DNA of 64,000 nucleotides, taken from contig NZ_CP076854.1 of NCBI RefSeq assembly GCF_018987265.1, forward strand, positions 744,001 through 808,000, given 5' to 3'. The position numbers and the translations under genes were made by a program. Shown piece by piece: positions 45,851-55,160 of the stretch (position 1 is the stretch's first letter; every line of letters begins with the position of its first letter). The notes below the pieces were generated by a model. That model was not told the DNA's origin and did not search any database. It worked only from the letters and a program-made list of their open reading frames with translations. The DNA is from Rhizobium sp. WYJ-E13. GTDB lineage: Bacteria; Pseudomonadota; Alphaproteobacteria; Rhizobiales; Rhizobiaceae.

Positions 45851-46753
45851 ATGATGAAAATCTCGGTACTTATCAACAACTACAATTACGGGCGCTACTT
45901 GCGTGCCTGTATCGATAGCGTTCTCGTACAGAATTACGCTGAACTTGAAATCGTCGTGGTTGATGACGGTTCGACGGACGACTCGCGTGACATCATTTCG
46001 TCGTACGGCTCGCAAATTGTGCCGGTATTGAAAGAGAATGGCGGCCAAGCCTCGAGCTTCAATGCAGGCTTTGCCGCTGCGAGTGGAGAGATTATCTTTT
46101 TGCTCGATTCCGATGATGCATTTCTCTCTGGAAAGCTTCGTCAGATTGCCCGGCTGTATGATCGTGACTCTCTGGACTGGTGTTTCGATCGGGTGACGAC
46201 AATAGAGGGGGAGGGGCCGTCAGAAGACCTGGAGATCCAGATGTACGATCAGCGTGACGCGATCCGTCGAGGACATTATCCATCAATCCCGGTACCGACG
46301 TCCGGTTTGAGCTTTCGACGAGGTCTTATTGAACAGATCCTGCCGATGAAGACGGCCAAGGATGTCGTGTTGAGCGATAATTATCTGAAATTTGCGGCGG
46401 TCTATCTCGGCCGGGGTGCCATTGTCTCGACGCCGCTCACCTTTCAGAGAATTCATCAGGCAAATCGGTATACTGGCACATCCAGGGCGAGCAGCCTGCG
46501 TCCCAAGATCATGATTGCCACGGGCCTGGAATTGGCCCGTCGTTACACCGGGCTTCATGCCCTTGGTAAAGGCCTGATAGCCGGAGGTATTGCTGAGGCC
46601 GGCACGCCATTCACGCAGCTCCGAACAGAGGCCCAGCGCGCTCTGGCCGATAGTCCGTTTGGGCAATCTGCAGTATCGCAGATCGCGATGGCTGCCGCCC
46701 GCAAACGTCTGATCAGAAAACTGAAAGGCTACCGCAATGATAACCGGACATGA
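45851..46753 (+). CDS. Glycosyltransferase family 2
   Basis: A 300-residue GT-A enzyme with VLINNYNYGRYLRACIDSVL, VVVDDGSTDDSR, GGQASSFNAGFAAASG and the metal motif LDSDDAF (near residue 85). GAGG precedes paired ATGs at 45851 and 45854; the second has the better spacing. It overlaps the next GT2 by 17 bp. Sugar specificity is unknown. Confidence 0.87.
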   Translation: MMKISVLINNYNYGRYLRACIDSVLVQNYAELEIVVVDDGSTDDSRDIISSYGSQIVPVLKENGGQASSFNAGFAAASGEIIFLLDSDDAFLSGKLRQIARLYDRDSLDWCFDRVTTIEGEGPSEDLEIQMYDQRDAIRRGHYPSIPVPTSGLSFRRGLIEQILPMKTAKDVVLSDNYLKFAAVYLGRGAIVSTPLTFQRIHQANRYTGTSRASSLRPKIMIATGLELARRYTGLHALGKGLIAGGIAEAGTPFTQLRTEAQRALADSPFGQSAVSQIAMAAARKRLIRKLKGYRNDNRT

Positions 46754-47753
46754 GATGGACGCAAAGCAGTCAGCTGACAACAAGGTCTGGCGTATAACCG
46801 TTGCTGTGCTGACATATCGGCGGCCGGAAGGCATCGTAAAGCTTCTGGATTCGTTGACACGCCAGGAGCGGCACCCCGCCCGACCTTACCATATGACGGT
46901 TTTGGTCGTTGATAACGATGCGACCGAAAGCAGCCGCGACATCGTGGAAGGTTTCGACACGAAAGGGGTCTTCGATATCGTTTATGCAGTCGAACCCCGC
47001 CAAGGTATTCCCGTCGCGCGCAATCACGCCATGGATAAGGCGCCGCAACCCTCGCCGGAAACCGGCGAGTTGCTGGATCCTGACTATTTTTGTTTTCTGG
47101 ATGATGACGAATGGGCAACCGAGGGCTGGATGGATGCGATGCTGGATACCTGCCTCAGGCAGAAAGCTGATTGCGTTTACGGTTACGTCGTGCCGGTCTA
47201 TCCGGAAAATGCACCGGAATACTGGGTCAAGGCGCGCGTATTTGAAAGCGCTCGGAACCAGGAAGGCGGACGCATTGATTATGCCGCTTCCAACAATGTC
47301 ATGTTTGACTACAAGTTGGTGAAATCGTGGAACCTTCGCTTTGAAGAAAAGATGCTGAATACCGGGGGCACAGACTACCTTTTCTTCAATCAGGCAGTAA
47401 AACTCGGGATGAAAATCGTTTGGACCGAGCGCGCGATGGTCTATGATATTATTCCGCTGAAACGGATGACGTGGAAGTGGGTGCTTCAGCGGCAGTACCG
47501 GCTTGGCAATACCTTTGCGGTGAGCGAGGTGTTGCACGGAAATCGCAAACAGCGGCTCTACCGGCTGATATACGGCATCACTCGGACCGGGTTAGGTGTG
47601 GCCATGTTGCCGACACTGGCGGTATCGCCCTATCTCGGTATGCGAGCGCTCACGCATTTGCTGCGGGGGGCTGGCGTTGTGACCGGTCTGTTTGGTCATT
47701 TCTATCAGGAATATCAGCCACCAAAAGAGGCTCAATCTTCGGCCGCTAGCTAG
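46737..47753 (+). CDS. Glycosyltransferase family 2 (ExoM-like)
   Basis: A 338-residue GT-A enzyme: ITVAVLTYRRPEGIVKLLDSLTRQE, VVDNDATESSRDIV, RQGIPVARNHAMD and the metal motif FLDDDEWA (near residue 117). The organisation resembles ExoM of succinoglycan synthesis, which adds a glucose, but the donor is not fixed by sequence. It overlaps the preceding gene, and an ATG at 46755 is an alternative start. A hydrophobic stretch near the C-terminus suggests membrane association. Confidence 0.87.
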   Translation: MITGHEMDAKQSADNKVWRITVAVLTYRRPEGIVKLLDSLTRQERHPARPYHMTVLVVDNDATESSRDIVEGFDTKGVFDIVYAVEPRQGIPVARNHAMDKAPQPSPETGELLDPDYFCFLDDDEWATEGWMDAMLDTCLRQKADCVYGYVVPVYPENAPEYWVKARVFESARNQEGGRIDYAASNNVMFDYKLVKSWNLRFEEKMLNTGGTDYLFFNQAVKLGMKIVWTERAMVYDIIPLKRMTWKWVLQRQYRLGNTFAVSEVLHGNRKQRLYRLIYGITRTGLGVAMLPTLAVSPYLGMRALTHLLRGAGVVTGLFGHFYQEYQPPKEAQSSAAS

Positions 47754-47764
47754 GCGACAATGTA

Positions 47765-49096
47765 ATGAGCATAGATACGCCATACCATAACAGCTCGCAG
47801 ATGATCGCCCGACGAGGTGCCGCCATCTCGCGGTTTGCGATCAGAAAGGAGCTTTTTGTTTATATCCTTCTGTCGGCAATGTTCTACATCGCTTTATGGC
47901 GAGGTACCGGCATGTGGTATGGCCTGCCTGCGAACTTTAACGACGGCAGTACGGGAAATATTCTGCCCCACCAGATCATTCTTTATAGCTTGATCCCACT
48001 GATAGCTGTTTATTCTCTCATTGAACCGCACCGGTTTATTGCCTACCTCCGGCGCATCCCGCCGTTGTTAACGATAATCATTGTGCTGTGCCTTGCATCA
48101 GCAGCTCAGTCTGTTCAACTATCCGCCTCTTTGAAAGGGATGGTAGCCGTAACCGTCCTTACTCTGCCACCTCTGCTGTTTCGTCTAAGATACGGCAGCG
48201 TTGAAACACTCAGATTGGCCAGAAATTTTTGCATTGTCGCGATCTTCGCCAACGTCCTTTACACCTTCGCGTTTCCTCAGTTCGCGATAATGTCGGGAAA
48301 TGACTACGACGGTATGGTCAAGGGGCTTTTTTATCACAAGAACGAGTTGGGGCAGTTCTGCGCTATCGCATTTATAATCATACTGGATATGAAATCGCCG
48401 CTTAGGAGGTTGAGTTACGAGATGCTAATTCGTAACGCAGCTCTTCTGCTGACGGTCCTCCTCGTTGTTTTAGCGCGATCGTCGACGGCCATTGTGATGA
48501 TTGGCGTTGGCACATCGATGCTCGTTGGTTTGAGAGCAATTAGCGCGGTCGGAAACATCACCGTAAAATCTCTTTTCGTCCTTCTTTTTTGCATCTTGCT
48601 TGGCTTGTTGGGGTCTCTGGCCTATCTCGGCGTTGCCGAAGCTATCGCAAGTGCTTTTGGCAAGGATCTGACGTTTTCGGGCCGCTCGAATATCTGGGAT
48701 CAGTTGTTACCGCTCGTCTACGAGCGTCCTTTTCTGGGGTATGGATTTTCGACGTTTCGCCAGCCGGATATTGTGAAAGAATATGTCCACGTTACCTTTG
48801 AGGCGAAGTCTACGCACAATTCATACCTGGAACTTGCTCTGAGTATTGGGGTTCCGGCGACAGTGTTGTGGACAGTTTATGTGTTGTCGCGCGTGTACCT
48901 AAAGACAGTTATGACGCAAAGCACCATTCAGATGAGAGCGGCGCAATCGAAGGAGGCTGTGATCCTGTTTCTTATTGCTATTGGTGGTCTCACAGAGGCC
49001 GCAATGATGCTTTCTCCTTCGCTGGTATGGCCGATTATGGTTGCCTCTCTGCCACTAACTTGCTCTCCAATCATCCTGAAAACGAAAAGGCGATAA
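47765..49096 (+). CDS. O-antigen ligase/polymerase-like membrane protein (ExoQ/Wzy-like, copy 1)
   Basis: A 443-residue integral membrane protein with about ten helices and a large loop containing FSGRSNIWDQLLPLVYERPFLGYGFSTF and THNSYLELALSIGVPA, the signature of O-antigen ligase/Wzy_C proteins. Such proteins polymerise flipped repeat units in the periplasm (ExoQ in succinoglycan). It lies between the GT2 series and the PssD/PssE pair. A second ligase-like gene is at 53441, so the division of labour is open. Confidence 0.85.
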   Translation: MSIDTPYHNSSQMIARRGAAISRFAIRKELFVYILLSAMFYIALWRGTGMWYGLPANFNDGSTGNILPHQIILYSLIPLIAVYSLIEPHRFIAYLRRIPPLLTIIIVLCLASAAQSVQLSASLKGMVAVTVLTLPPLLFRLRYGSVETLRLARNFCIVAIFANVLYTFAFPQFAIMSGNDYDGMVKGLFYHKNELGQFCAIAFIIILDMKSPLRRLSYEMLIRNAALLLTVLLVVLARSSTAIVMIGVGTSMLVGLRAISAVGNITVKSLFVLLFCILLGLLGSLAYLGVAEAIASAFGKDLTFSGRSNIWDQLLPLVYERPFLGYGFSTFRQPDIVKEYVHVTFEAKSTHNSYLELALSIGVPATVLWTVYVLSRVYLKTVMTQSTIQMRAAQSKEAVILFLIAIGGLTEAAMMLSPSLVWPIMVASLPLTCSPIILKTKRR

Positions 49097-49098
49097 CG

Positions 49099-49575
49099 AT
49101 GAGCGCAAGCACATACGAGTCGAACCAAAATCGCAAAGTTCTTGCCGTGTCATCAGGCGGCGGCCATTGGGATGAGCTTATTGCTCTGCGCGGGGCATTC
49201 GATGAGGCGGACGTCGTATTCGCGACGACCATTCCCGAGCTCTTGCAAAAATATTCCATCACGGGCGGCTATTGCCTTCCTGATTGCAACAGGAATGATG
49301 TCTGGATGTCTGTCCGCTGTTTTTTTTCAGCGTTTAGCCTAGTCTTTCGATCTAGGGCAGATGTCGTCATTTCGACGGGCGCGGCTCCCGGCTTGTTCTG
49401 CTTGCTGGCCGCGCGGATCATGGGCAAGAAAACGATCTGGATAGATAGCATCGCCAACGCCGAAGAGCTGTCGATGTCCGGAAAGTTGGCCGGTTTTGTA
49501 GCAACAACGTGGCTTACCCAATGGCAACATCTGGCTCGCCCATCCGGACCTCATTTTGCGGGAGCGGTACTTTGA
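49099..49575 (+). CDS. pssD: PssD/Alg14-like glycosyltransferase subunit
   Basis: A 158-residue protein with VLAVSSGGGHWDELIAL at the start and VISTGAAPGLFCLLAARIMGKKTIWIDSIANAEELSMSGKL. This is the Alg14-type membrane-anchoring half of a split GT-B enzyme; PssD of Rhizobium leguminosarum is the rhizobial counterpart. The ATG is at 49099, inside a longer open frame. Its TGA overlaps the TTG start of the next gene (TTGA). In R. leguminosarum the pair adds glucuronic acid to glucose-PP-lipid, which fits the ugd gene at 25.7 kb. Confidence 0.85.
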   Translation: MSASTYESNQNRKVLAVSSGGGHWDELIALRGAFDEADVVFATTIPELLQKYSITGGYCLPDCNRNDVWMSVRCFFSAFSLVFRSRADVVISTGAAPGLFCLLAARIMGKKTIWIDSIANAEELSMSGKLAGFVATTWLTQWQHLARPSGPHFAGAVL

Positions 49576-50042
49576 TCTTGATTACGGTCGGCACGCAATT
49601 GCCGTTCGATCGCCTTGTTAGGGCATTGGACGAAATGGCTCCGAACATTTCTACTCCCATGTTCGCTCAGATCGGGAAAGGTGAATACAAGCCCCGCAAT
49701 TTCGAGTGGGTGGAGACGATCGCACCACTGGAAATGGACGGCGTATTTGCGAGGACATCATTGATTGTGTCCCATGCAGGAACCGGGACAGTTCTTGCAG
49801 CCAAGAGGTTCAAGAAGCCGATCATTTTGTTTCCCCGGCGCGCCGCATTTGGTGAACACAGGAATGACCACCAATTGGCGACCGCTGGTCAACTTGACGG
49901 GAGACCGGGAATACGTGTCGCCTATACGGAAACAGAATTGGGCGAGCTCATTACTGGCCCTCCAACTGAAACGATGGAATTAGGCCTGACCACCGCGCCA
50001 GCGGCGAAACTTGTAGACTATCTTCGATCCGTTATTGGGTAG
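49572..50042 (+). CDS. pssE: PssE/Alg13-like glycosyltransferase subunit
   Basis: A 156-residue catalytic half of the split transferase: ILITVGTQLPFDRLVRAL, IVSHAGTGTVLAAKRFKKPIILFPRRAAFGEHRNDHQLATA. The open frame extends upstream to 49509, but family alignment and the GGAGCGG ribosome site favour TTG at 49572, overlapping the preceding stop. It works with the PssD-like partner at the inner membrane. Confidence 0.85.
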   Translation: MILITVGTQLPFDRLVRALDEMAPNISTPMFAQIGKGEYKPRNFEWVETIAPLEMDGVFARTSLIVSHAGTGTVLAAKRFKKPIILFPRRAAFGEHRNDHQLATAGQLDGRPGIRVAYTETELGELITGPPTETMELGLTTAPAAKLVDYLRSVIG

Positions 50043-50191
50043 TGGTCCGGCGAGCGAGATCGTTCAATAACGGCGCAAGGAATACGAAAAGTCATTGGTT
50101 GTTAGCGAGATTTGTCGTACGCCGTAGATGCCGCTGCCTTGAAATGAGCCCACGCTAAGTTTGTCATCGACATTGCTGTACAGGAGGCTGG

Positions 50192-52444
50192 ATGCTTTCG
50201 CCGAATTCACCTACCGTGTTGGCGGTATCTCAAATGGATGATCAATCCGAAAGGATCGATTTTGAGAAGCTTTTCGCGATAGCGCGCCGCCAATGGCGTG
50301 TCGTTGGGATTTGTGTCGCGTTTTTTGCCATATTAGCGGTCGTCTATCTTTTGACTACTGCTCCATATTTTACTGCGTCGACCAGCGTTTTGATCGATCG
50401 GGGCAATTCGGAACTGATAAATCAACTATCGTCGCTGGGTGCGCCGATAGACGACGAAACCGCGTTGCTGAGCGAAATTCAGCTTTTTCAATCTGACACA
50501 ATCGCGCTCGCGGTCGTTGACAATCTTAAGCTTGCCGATGATCCGGACTTCATGGCTTCGGATTTTTCGTCCACGCAGCTCTTAAAATCAATCCTGAATT
50601 TCAACTCTTGGTTTGCCAGCGCGGACCTGGTGACGGCTGCGGAAGATCGGCGACAAGCTGCGGCCGGCCGGCTGAACAACAATATGGACGTCGAGCGCGT
50701 TGGAAAATCATATGCGCTGTCGATCGGGTATACGTCGCGCTCGCCAGACCAGGCAGCGGATATAGCGAATGCTATTGCTGATGCATATTTGGTAGATAAG
50801 CTAAATTCAAAATTTGAAGCGACGAGCCGTGCAAGCGGTTGGCTGCAGGAGCGTATTGATGAGCTCAAGCAAAAAGCTCTTGAATCCGATTTGGCCGTAC
50901 AAAAATTCAGGGCCGACAACGGTCTTGTTGCAACGGACGGAAATTTGCTGACGGATCAGCAACTTTCTGAGCTCAGCAGCAATCTCATTAAAGCGCAGGC
51001 AGACACTGCGCGCGCTCAGGCGAAGTTTGACCGCATCCGTAAAATCATCGATTCCGGTCAGATGGACGCAATCGTGACCGATGTACTCGACAATTCCCCG
51101 TCGAACGACATTCGCAAGAAGTATCTCGAAGATTCGAAGCTCGCGGCAGAGATTTCAGCCCGTCTTGGGCCGAACCATGAACAGGTGGTTCGGCTTAAAG
51201 CCGAAATGGAAGAATATAAGCGTCAGATGTTCGACGAACTTAATCGTATCGCTGAGAGCTATAAAAGCGATTTAGACGTCGCGCAGACGAGGCAGAAATC
51301 ACTAGAGAACAGTGTCACAAGAGCAACTCAGGTTAGCGCTGCCGCTGGAGAAACACAGGTCGAATTGCGCGAACTCGAGCGCAAGGCGGACTCGTATCGA
51401 AACCTATACCAAAGTTTCCTGACCCGTTTCCAAGAGGCGGTACAACAACAGTCATTTCCCATAACCGATGCCAGGGTAATTACCCGAGCGCAAACCCCAA
51501 ACAAACCAAGCGCACCAAAAAAACCACTGGTTTTAGCAGTGGCGATTTTCCTTGGGCTTGCTGCGGGAAGCACTATTGGGGCCTTTCGCGAATTCCGTGA
51601 TCGCTTCTTCCGTACAGGCGACCAAGTGCGAGAGATTCTGGGGCTTGAGTATCTGGGGCATGTTCCGAAGGTGGTTGCCGAAGAATTCAAGGTTTCTTCG
51701 GAGCAGTCCGCTCAACACGTTCGAAGGATCAGCGGGCTCAATGAATATGTCGTTGAACATCCTTTGTCCGCTTTTGCTGAAACGCTTCGCAATGCAAAGG
51801 TGGCGGCGGATATCGAGAATCCCATGCGGCAGACAAAGATCATCGGTGTGGTCTCCTGCTTGCCGTCCGAAGGGAAATCAACGCTTGCCATCAATTTCGC
51901 ACAACTCCTTTCAAACCAAGGAGCCCGAACACTTCTCATCGATGGCGACCTCAGAAATCCTGGCGCGACGAGAGCCCTTGGGCAGCATGCAGCCAATGGA
52001 CTGTTGGAGGCGTTGCTTCAAGACAGGTCTTTGGATGACCTCATTTTGACCGACCCGGCAACTGCCCTTTCGTTTCTGCCGGCTGTGGTCAAATATCGGG
52101 TGCCGCACTCCTCAGATGTATTGGCTTCGGCGACAATGGCCAACCTCCTGAGCGAGGCCGCAAAGAGATTCGATTATATTATCCTAGATCTTCCCCCGCT
52201 TGGGCCTGTCGTCGATGCGCGTGCAGTCAGCCATCTACTCGACACGGTATTGCTGGTAGTAGAATGGGGTAAGACCTCGCGCCGGATTGTGCAATCGATA
52301 ATGGCTGAACAACCCGAGATAAGGAAGCGATGCGCAGGCGTAATCCTTAACAAAGTCGATCTGGAGAAAATAAAGCTCTACAGATCTCACGGCTCAAGTG
52401 AGTACTATTATAGCCGTTATTCTAATTACTATCAGGAAAACTAG
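50192..52444 (+). CDS. ExoP/Wzc-like polysaccharide co-polymerase and tyrosine autokinase (copy 2)
   Basis: A 750-residue paralogue of the 32691-34970 protein, in inverted orientation. It has the same layout: Wzz domain with first helix near residues 44-64, coiled-coil periplasmic region, second helix, then BY-kinase with Walker A (LPSEGKST), A' (LLIDGDLR) and B (IILDLPPLGPVVD) and seven C-terminal tyrosines (EYYYSRYSNYY). Shared blocks such as HPLSAFAETLR and FREFRDRFFRTG show duplication. GGAGG precedes the ATG. It follows the PssE-like gene by about 150 bp. Confidence 0.93.
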   Translation: MLSPNSPTVLAVSQMDDQSERIDFEKLFAIARRQWRVVGICVAFFAILAVVYLLTTAPYFTASTSVLIDRGNSELINQLSSLGAPIDDETALLSEIQLFQSDTIALAVVDNLKLADDPDFMASDFSSTQLLKSILNFNSWFASADLVTAAEDRRQAAAGRLNNNMDVERVGKSYALSIGYTSRSPDQAADIANAIADAYLVDKLNSKFEATSRASGWLQERIDELKQKALESDLAVQKFRADNGLVATDGNLLTDQQLSELSSNLIKAQADTARAQAKFDRIRKIIDSGQMDAIVTDVLDNSPSNDIRKKYLEDSKLAAEISARLGPNHEQVVRLKAEMEEYKRQMFDELNRIAESYKSDLDVAQTRQKSLENSVTRATQVSAAAGETQVELRELERKADSYRNLYQSFLTRFQEAVQQQSFPITDARVITRAQTPNKPSAPKKPLVLAVAIFLGLAAGSTIGAFREFRDRFFRTGDQVREILGLEYLGHVPKVVAEEFKVSSEQSAQHVRRISGLNEYVVEHPLSAFAETLRNAKVAADIENPMRQTKIIGVVSCLPSEGKSTLAINFAQLLSNQGARTLLIDGDLRNPGATRALGQHAANGLLEALLQDRSLDDLILTDPATALSFLPAVVKYRVPHSSDVLASATMANLLSEAAKRFDYIILDLPPLGPVVDARAVSHLLDTVLLVVEWGKTSRRIVQSIMAEQPEIRKRCAGVILNKVDLEKIKLYRSHGSSEYYYSRYSNYYQEN

Positions 52445-52458
52445 AGGCTGTTGAATCG

Positions 52459-52566
52459 ATGGTAGTCATAATGGCTCCATTGATCGCAGGCATACTTATG
52501 ACCGCCGTCTGGCAGTTTGGTGTGGACTTGGGAGCCGCGGTTGATCAAAAAATGAGTCGCCCGTGA
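52459..52566 (+). CDS. Possible 35-residue hydrophobic peptide
   Basis: A short frame just after the copy-2 co-polymerase: one hydrophobic stretch (MAPLIAGILMTAVWQFGVDL) and a charged tail. GAGG lies 11 bases upstream of the ATG. Without homologues at hand it may be chance, but its position and single-helix nature fit a small membrane protein. Confidence 0.25.
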   Translation: MVVIMAPLIAGILMTAVWQFGVDLGAAVDQKMSRP

Positions 52567-52614
52567 AGAACTGGCAAGCCACTGATTTGGAGTAAGAATC
52601 GAATGATCGAGCTC

Positions 52615-53214
52615 TTACAATTCGTACCAAACCCGCGGATCATCTCCAGATTGGATCATTACCCAATTCAGATCGGTTTTATCCCAAGTTTTTATAGCGT
52701 TGGTGCGATTGTCTAGCACTAAGTCGCCAACATTGGTTTTCACCACCAAAACCGCGTGCCCTTCGCCGTAGGGCGTTCTTGCCACCGCGATTCTGAGCGC
52801 CTTCGAAGACCAGCCCATCGCGATAAGATGGTCACGTTTAGTCAGAGCGAAGTCCTCGCAATCGCCGCTTTTGACGTTCACTTCCCATACATCGTCAGCG
52901 ATCTTTCCGCTTGCATCATTGCGTGGAACGATCGAGCGATTGACCGATGCGTTGACCGCGCGCAGCTGCTTGTCCGCATAGGCGCTGAGTGCCACAACGG
53001 CTGAGCCACTCTTCGCCTCACATTCCTGCGGTTGACGGGCGCAAAACATAACATGCGCGAAGGGCGCCATGGTCCTTTTTCTTGCCTGGATATATTTGAC
53101 CGATGGAGTTTCGTGCAAATCACGTGTGAGACCAGACAGTACACCGGCCTGCAGATCTTGAGTACCTGCTAAAGAAACCAGGACGAGTGCAGCCAGAAAT
53201 TTACGAGCCGACAT
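52615..53214 (-). CDS. Transglutaminase-like cysteine protease family protein (BTLCP)
   Basis: A 199-residue exported protein with a signal peptide (KFLAALVLVSLAGTQDLQA) and a papain-like triad Cys119 (SGDCEDFAL), His153 (GEGHAVLVV) and Asp168 (LDNRT), the pattern of bacterial transglutaminase-like cysteine proteinases. In other bacteria such proteins act in the periplasm on c-di-GMP-linked adhesin control (LapG) or on cell-surface proteins. The ATG at 53214 has GAGGC upstream; the longer frame is disfavoured. It converges with the co-polymerase gene. Confidence 0.85.
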   Translation of the reverse strand: MSARKFLAALVLVSLAGTQDLQAGVLSGLTRDLHETPSVKYIQARKRTMAPFAHVMFCARQPQECEAKSGSAVVALSAYADKQLRAVNASVNRSIVPRNDASGKIADDVWEVNVKSGDCEDFALTKRDHLIAMGWSSKALRIAVARTPYGEGHAVLVVKTNVGDLVLDNRTNAIKTWDKTDLNWVMIQSGDDPRVWYEL

Positions 53215-53440
53215 GTTGCCTCTATTCGGTGTATGACAAATCGCCACTTTGGATGCAACTAACTGACATCTCGTTGGAATTTGTCTTGCCTGAGATGGGA
53301 TCCAATCTACAGAACAAGGCTGTTCATCGGCTTAAATCGATAGTTACAATTTTAGCGATTTTCCTTTTATCTATTGGCGTGAAATTTACGTTGTCTCTGC
53401 AGTAAAAACTCCTTGAAAAGGACTGCCAGTTGGTGCAGGC

Positions 53441-54916
53441 ATGGCGCATGACCTGCCACATTTTCTATTTCAAATGACCTCGCTCCGAATTTCTCCAGAT
53501 TTACTGCTTTATATTTACTGCGGCCTGATTGTTCTGTCGGTCGTACCATTCGGCTTGGTTGATATTTTGCCTCAAACGCTGATCTTGATCCTTATGTGTA
53601 TATTGGGCGGAGTCGCCGTTGTTCTCTATGGCCCACCCGAGCGCGGACAATGGGTATTCGGCACCGCACTCGCCATTTTTTCGCTCATGGCCCTTTGGAT
53701 TCTCTTTCAGACTGTTGAGATTCCCTTTACGCGCTCTGATGACTTGGTATGGGCCAAGGCACGCACGATGGCGGCAGCAGCGAAGACGATCTCCGTTGAA
53801 CCCGCGGACACGCTCGCAGCGCTGTTGCAAATAGCGCTGCCCGCTGTGACGTTTTTAACGGGGCTTATCGTCGCCGATCGCTCAAAGGATGACCAAGCGA
53901 TGCTCAGGTTTCTGGCCTCGGCGGCAGGAATCCTGGCGATGTATGGTCTTTATCAGTTCCTGTTCCTTCCCGACACACTGCTCGGCGAGACAAAGAAAGC
54001 CTATCAGGAAAGCCTGACGGCCACCTTCGTGAACAGGAACACTAATGCCACTTTTTTTGGCTTGGGATTGCTGATGCAGCTCACGCTGCTATTTGATTCT
54101 TTTCTCTTCAAAACCGACAAAGCATCGGCTGAGTTGCAAAGTAATGCGACGCTACCACGTCTCTACTATTGCTTCATATCCCTTGCTACTTTTGCGGCTT
54201 TGATGCTGACGCAGTCACGCGCCGGGGTTTTTCTGACCGCCTTTGCGATACTGGTCTATACGCCTTTCCTGGCGAGCCAGTGGCTCAGGATATTTCCAAA
54301 TTCATTCGTGCGACTGGGTTCCAGATGGCTTCGTGTAGCCGTCGTGATCGCCGCCGCCTGCCTGGGGACGGGATTTTTTCTTCTTTTTGCGTCGAAAGCG
54401 ATGTTACGCGCAAATATTCAAGGGCTTGAGGATGCTCGCTTCTGTATTTGGCCCGATGTGGTCAGGGCGACATACAACAACTGGCTCTTTGGCACTGGAT
54501 TTGGCACGTTCCGAACTGTATTTTCCGGTTATAGGGATTCCCGCTGTGGTATCTTCAATATCTTTGATCGGGCCCACAATACTTATCTCGAAGGCTTTTT
54601 GACGCTTGGGGTCATATTTCCAGTTGTCGCATTGCTTGTCCTTGCCGCCCTCCTTTTCATTTTCTGGCGCGGCTATCGCAACAGAAGGCGCAATAGGCAC
54701 TATGCGGTGCTGGGTTTGGCGGCAACTATTCTCGTTTGGGGACATGCGCTTGTCGACTTTTCCATCCAGATTCCGGGCTTTTCGGTTTTTTACGCCGCTT
54801 TCCTTTCCGGTGTCGTATGTGTGTGCTACAAGCACACGCTAAAGCCGGCGGCCAGCAAAAATGCTGCGTTGCACAAGTATAATAATGATGAAATTGAATT
54901 GGAATTAATATATTGA
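53441..54916 (+). CDS. O-antigen ligase/Wzy-like membrane protein (copy 2)
   Basis: A 491-residue membrane protein with about twelve helices and a periplasmic loop. LTQSRAGVFLTAFAIL and RAHNTYLEGFLTLGVIFPVVAL mark the O-antigen ligase/Wzy_C family. It differs strongly from the one at 47765. The ATG at 53441 has no close ribosome site; the ATG at 53474 is an alternative. It is probably the repeat-unit polymerase or an attachment enzyme. It precedes the Wza-like gene by about 240 bp. Confidence 0.82.
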   Translation: MAHDLPHFLFQMTSLRISPDLLLYIYCGLIVLSVVPFGLVDILPQTLILILMCILGGVAVVLYGPPERGQWVFGTALAIFSLMALWILFQTVEIPFTRSDDLVWAKARTMAAAAKTISVEPADTLAALLQIALPAVTFLTGLIVADRSKDDQAMLRFLASAAGILAMYGLYQFLFLPDTLLGETKKAYQESLTATFVNRNTNATFFGLGLLMQLTLLFDSFLFKTDKASAELQSNATLPRLYYCFISLATFAALMLTQSRAGVFLTAFAILVYTPFLASQWLRIFPNSFVRLGSRWLRVAVVIAAACLGTGFFLLFASKAMLRANIQGLEDARFCIWPDVVRATYNNWLFGTGFGTFRTVFSGYRDSRCGIFNIFDRAHNTYLEGFLTLGVIFPVVALLVLAALLFIFWRGYRNRRRNRHYAVLGLAATILVWGHALVDFSIQIPGFSVFYAAFLSGVVCVCYKHTLKPAASKNAALHKYNNDEIELELIY

Positions 54917-55160
54917 TGGAGAATATATTATGAAACACCTGATAATATATTCGAAGACGTTTCCGGCTTATTCGGATTGGTTAATTAGAAATCCGACATA
55001 GATCGCCAGAAATTAACCATAATTCCACTGCCTCCATGTTGCGCCGTTGCCACATTAACGATTTATTGGCTATCATGGACCCCGTTCTAGCAGATATTGC
55101 CCCTGTTTTATGCTTTGCATAGACGCCAACCTGCCAGACGGAAAACTTAACAGGGATAAG

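Noticed and set aside
46770..47537. 255-residue minus-strand frame inside the ExoM-like gene
   Set aside because: Antisense shadow of a GT2 with intact motifs.
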